From Pleurocapsa sp. MO_226.B13 (GTDB taxonomy: Bacteria; Cyanobacteriota; Cyanobacteriia; Cyanobacteriales; Xenococcaceae), in the NCBI GenBank assembly GCA_030064795.1, contig JASJEI010000056.1, positions 1 to 37,631 of the forward strand: a DNA stretch of 37,631 nt, given 5' to 3'. This document shows positions 36,021 through 37,631 of this stretch, piece by piece. The stretch's first letter is position 1. The number at the start of each line of letters is the position of its first letter. Both the position numbers and the translations under genes were made by a program. A model generated the notes under the pieces. That model was not told the DNA's origin. It saw nothing but the letters and a program-made list of their open reading frames with translations, and did no database searches.

Positions 36021-36131
36021 TCAACTACTGAACACTACAGGAATATCATCAATCCAAAGATAATCGATTTTTGACCATTCTTGGGAAAGCTTCTTAAAGA
36101 AGATCGATCGAGGATTAAACTCTAGTTTAGA
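36021..36131 (-). pseudogene. Gene fragment adjacent to the transposase
   Basis: An open minus-strand frame of 36 codons after a TAG (36132-36134) ends TGA 36021. It reads KLEFNPRSIFFKKLSQEW and then SKIDYLWIDDIPVVFSS, which is protein-like with no start codon. It may be the 3' end of a gene cut by insertion of the neighbouring transposase element. The rest of 35921-36206 shows nothing. Confidence 0.25.
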
Positions 36132-36206
36132 CTAAAAAAATCATCAGGAAACAATTCAGCCATTTAAAAATAGCTGAAATCTAAAATCAATACTTAAAAA
36201 TCAAGA

Positions 36207-37505
36207 TTAAGCTGCTTTCTTTTTAGATTTTTTGGCGCGAGAATGACTCTTCTTTGCTATGGGATAGGTCTTTCTTTTGCTTCTTTTCTCACCTTGTTTC
36301 CAACCAGGGGACTTTCCACGGGGTTTGGGAGCAGATGTGGGTGTATCAATCTCCACCAAAAGTGAAAACATTGACTGTGCAACTCTTCCAGGGGTCAAAT
36401 CCTGCTGAGAAGACTGCCAAGGAAGATGGTAGTCTTCAACCAACTCTTTAGCCAACCAAAGCTGCCAAGTCATTAAGGGCATCAGATCGCTCCATCGCTC
36501 ACATTGTTTGGCAGTACTCAGACTAGGTAAAGTCCAGTGTAATCTTTGTTTGACGAATCGATACCAGTGGTCAACTCCAAAACGGCGAGCATATTGAGTC
36601 CAAATATCTTTTAATTGGAGAAATTGCTCTCCAACCCATACTAACCATAAGCTACGATGTTTTTTTCCTGATTTCTTAAGTTTTATTCTTTCTACCTGAA
36701 TTAGACTCATATCATGAGTTGAAGAAGAACGAAAATGTAAATCTTGACCTTGGCTAATTCTGAGCCTGCCTAATTTGGGGTCATCTACTTCTACTGTCTC
36801 ATTTGCTAACCACCACGTACTAGAGTCATTTACTTTGAATTTCTTGTCATGTTTTTTCGGTCTGCCCGTACCTGAATAACTTTTTGGTTTTGACCATAAA
36901 CAGCAATTAGAACGAATTCTCATCAATTTGCTGACTGGAATTTCTCCTGTTTGATTAACCCAAGAGCCATTGCCGTATTCACTGTCTAAGACAACCAAAA
37001 CTTTTTGCTTGATGTGTTGACAAACTTGCTTGAGTTGCCATGCTGCTTTGGAAATAGGCTTTTCATAGGATGTAATTCTTTCATGTCTCAAGGGTAATGC
37101 CCAACTTCCCTCTTGTTCTGGTAGCCAGGCAATTGTGCTGTATCCTTGTCCCACTGTTACTGAATTATTTGAAGATGCTTGATGTTCTTAGGTTCTGTCT
37201 TTAAGAGTTTTTGCTCCTCTTCTTGCCCATGCTGTATGGTCTACTCCCAATAGTAAATATCTTGATGTTGGTATTTCTTTAATGTACCTTCTCATCAACT
37301 TATTTCTGTTTGGACGACTATCTTGTAGAGCTTCATAAGTACTCGACCATTTTCTTCTAAATAGGGGCGATAGAGAAAACTCTGCTAAACAACCAGCATT
37401 TCTAGTTGTCATCACACTGTCCATCAATTCAAATGTCGCATCCTTGGCTTTGCCTAACATCTGGTAAGTTTGTTGACGGAATTTCTGATATCGGTCATAT
37501 TCCAT
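36207..37505 (-). pseudogene. Transposase (DDE, NF041680-like) interrupted by one nonsense codon
   Basis: From ATG 37505 the frame runs 105 codons to TAA 37188-37190. It continues in the same frame as EHQASSNNSVTVGQGYSTI to 36207, so the two ORFs are one 432-codon gene with one stop. It follows TLKDRT, where related transposases read on with EHQ. The first Asp is in LLGVDHTAW and the second in VLVVLDSEYGNG. The acidic region near the end reads FGVDHWYRFVKQRL, with Asp where relatives usually have Glu. The C-terminus is Lys-rich. The outer ends of the element are not visible, because the right side lies at the window edge. Confidence 0.8.
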
Positions 37506-37631
37506 AATAGGGGGCAGGCAATGGAGCGGATGACCCAGTTTACCTACCCACCTGGCAGCGGTTGGTGAAGGTGATTGGGCACAAAGACTTCATCTAGATC
37601 GCCGATTGTAAAGCAGCAGCCCATCGAACCA

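Overview
The window comes from a cyanobacterial chromosome. HIP1 octamers (GCGATCGC) are scattered throughout. The genes include ndhD1, hemE, a sulfolipid synthase (sqdX), a GH57 glucan hydrolase with a glycogen phosphorylase, a TnpB/IscB-type element and a cyanobacterial Ser/Thr kinase. The moderate AT richness and many dispersed palindromes would suit a unicellular, pleurocapsalean or Chroococcidiopsis-like genome, but I cannot name the genus from sequence alone.

Layout. 0-2 kb: an orphan degenerate receiver protein and hemE. 2.3-3.7 kb: a compact IscB-family element. Its protein has the PLMP motif, an Arg-rich helix and a split RuvC but no HNH, which is the IsrB architecture, and a structured leader fits an omegaRNA (HEARO-type) gene. 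3.7-5.3 kb: ndhD1. 5.4-6.0 kb: decayed transposon-end-like sequence. 6-8.2 kb: a YaaW-family protein and a membrane-anchored Hanks-type kinase. 8.7-10.9 kb: an overlapping response-regulator pair, the second being REC-degenerate GGDEF-EAL. 10.9-14.5 kb: succinate dehydrogenase Fe-S subunit, a periplasmic binding protein, a DUF423 membrane protein preceded by a strongly foldable 72-nt leader, and sqdX. 14.5-19.6 kb: an accessory, partly decayed stretch with a transglutaminase-like protein, small orphan ORFs, a Cys-rich four-helix membrane protein, a BASS-type transporter, a GNAT acetyltransferase and a short pseudogene. 19.6-25.6 kb: glucan breakdown (GH57 and glgP), with a small membrane protein and a long AT-rich gap between them. 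25.8-28.6 kb: tRNA-Gly(UCC), a small secreted Cys protein and an MscS channel. 28.8-33.5 kb: a Baeyer-Villiger-type monooxygenase, an alpha/beta hydrolase and two short-chain dehydrogenases, a set resembling the start of the mycobacterial mymA-lipR-sadH locus. 33.6-36 kb: an ABC-2 permease and a receiver-histidine kinase. 36-37.6 kb: a transposase gene inactivated by one nonsense codon.

Themes. Three or four signalling proteins (orphan receiver, Rcp1-like regulator, GGDEF-EAL protein, REC-HK) and a Ser/Thr kinase share the window without forming one operon. Mobile and repeat DNA is abundant: the IsrB element, a solo hairpin resembling its end at 28.6 kb, a ~110-bp repeat present twice (0.6 and 31.6 kb), and several palindromes. 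The best leads are the IsrB/omegaRNA pair, the structured leader of the DUF423 gene, the monooxygenase-esterase-SDR cluster, and the BASS transporter followed by a Cys-rich membrane protein.
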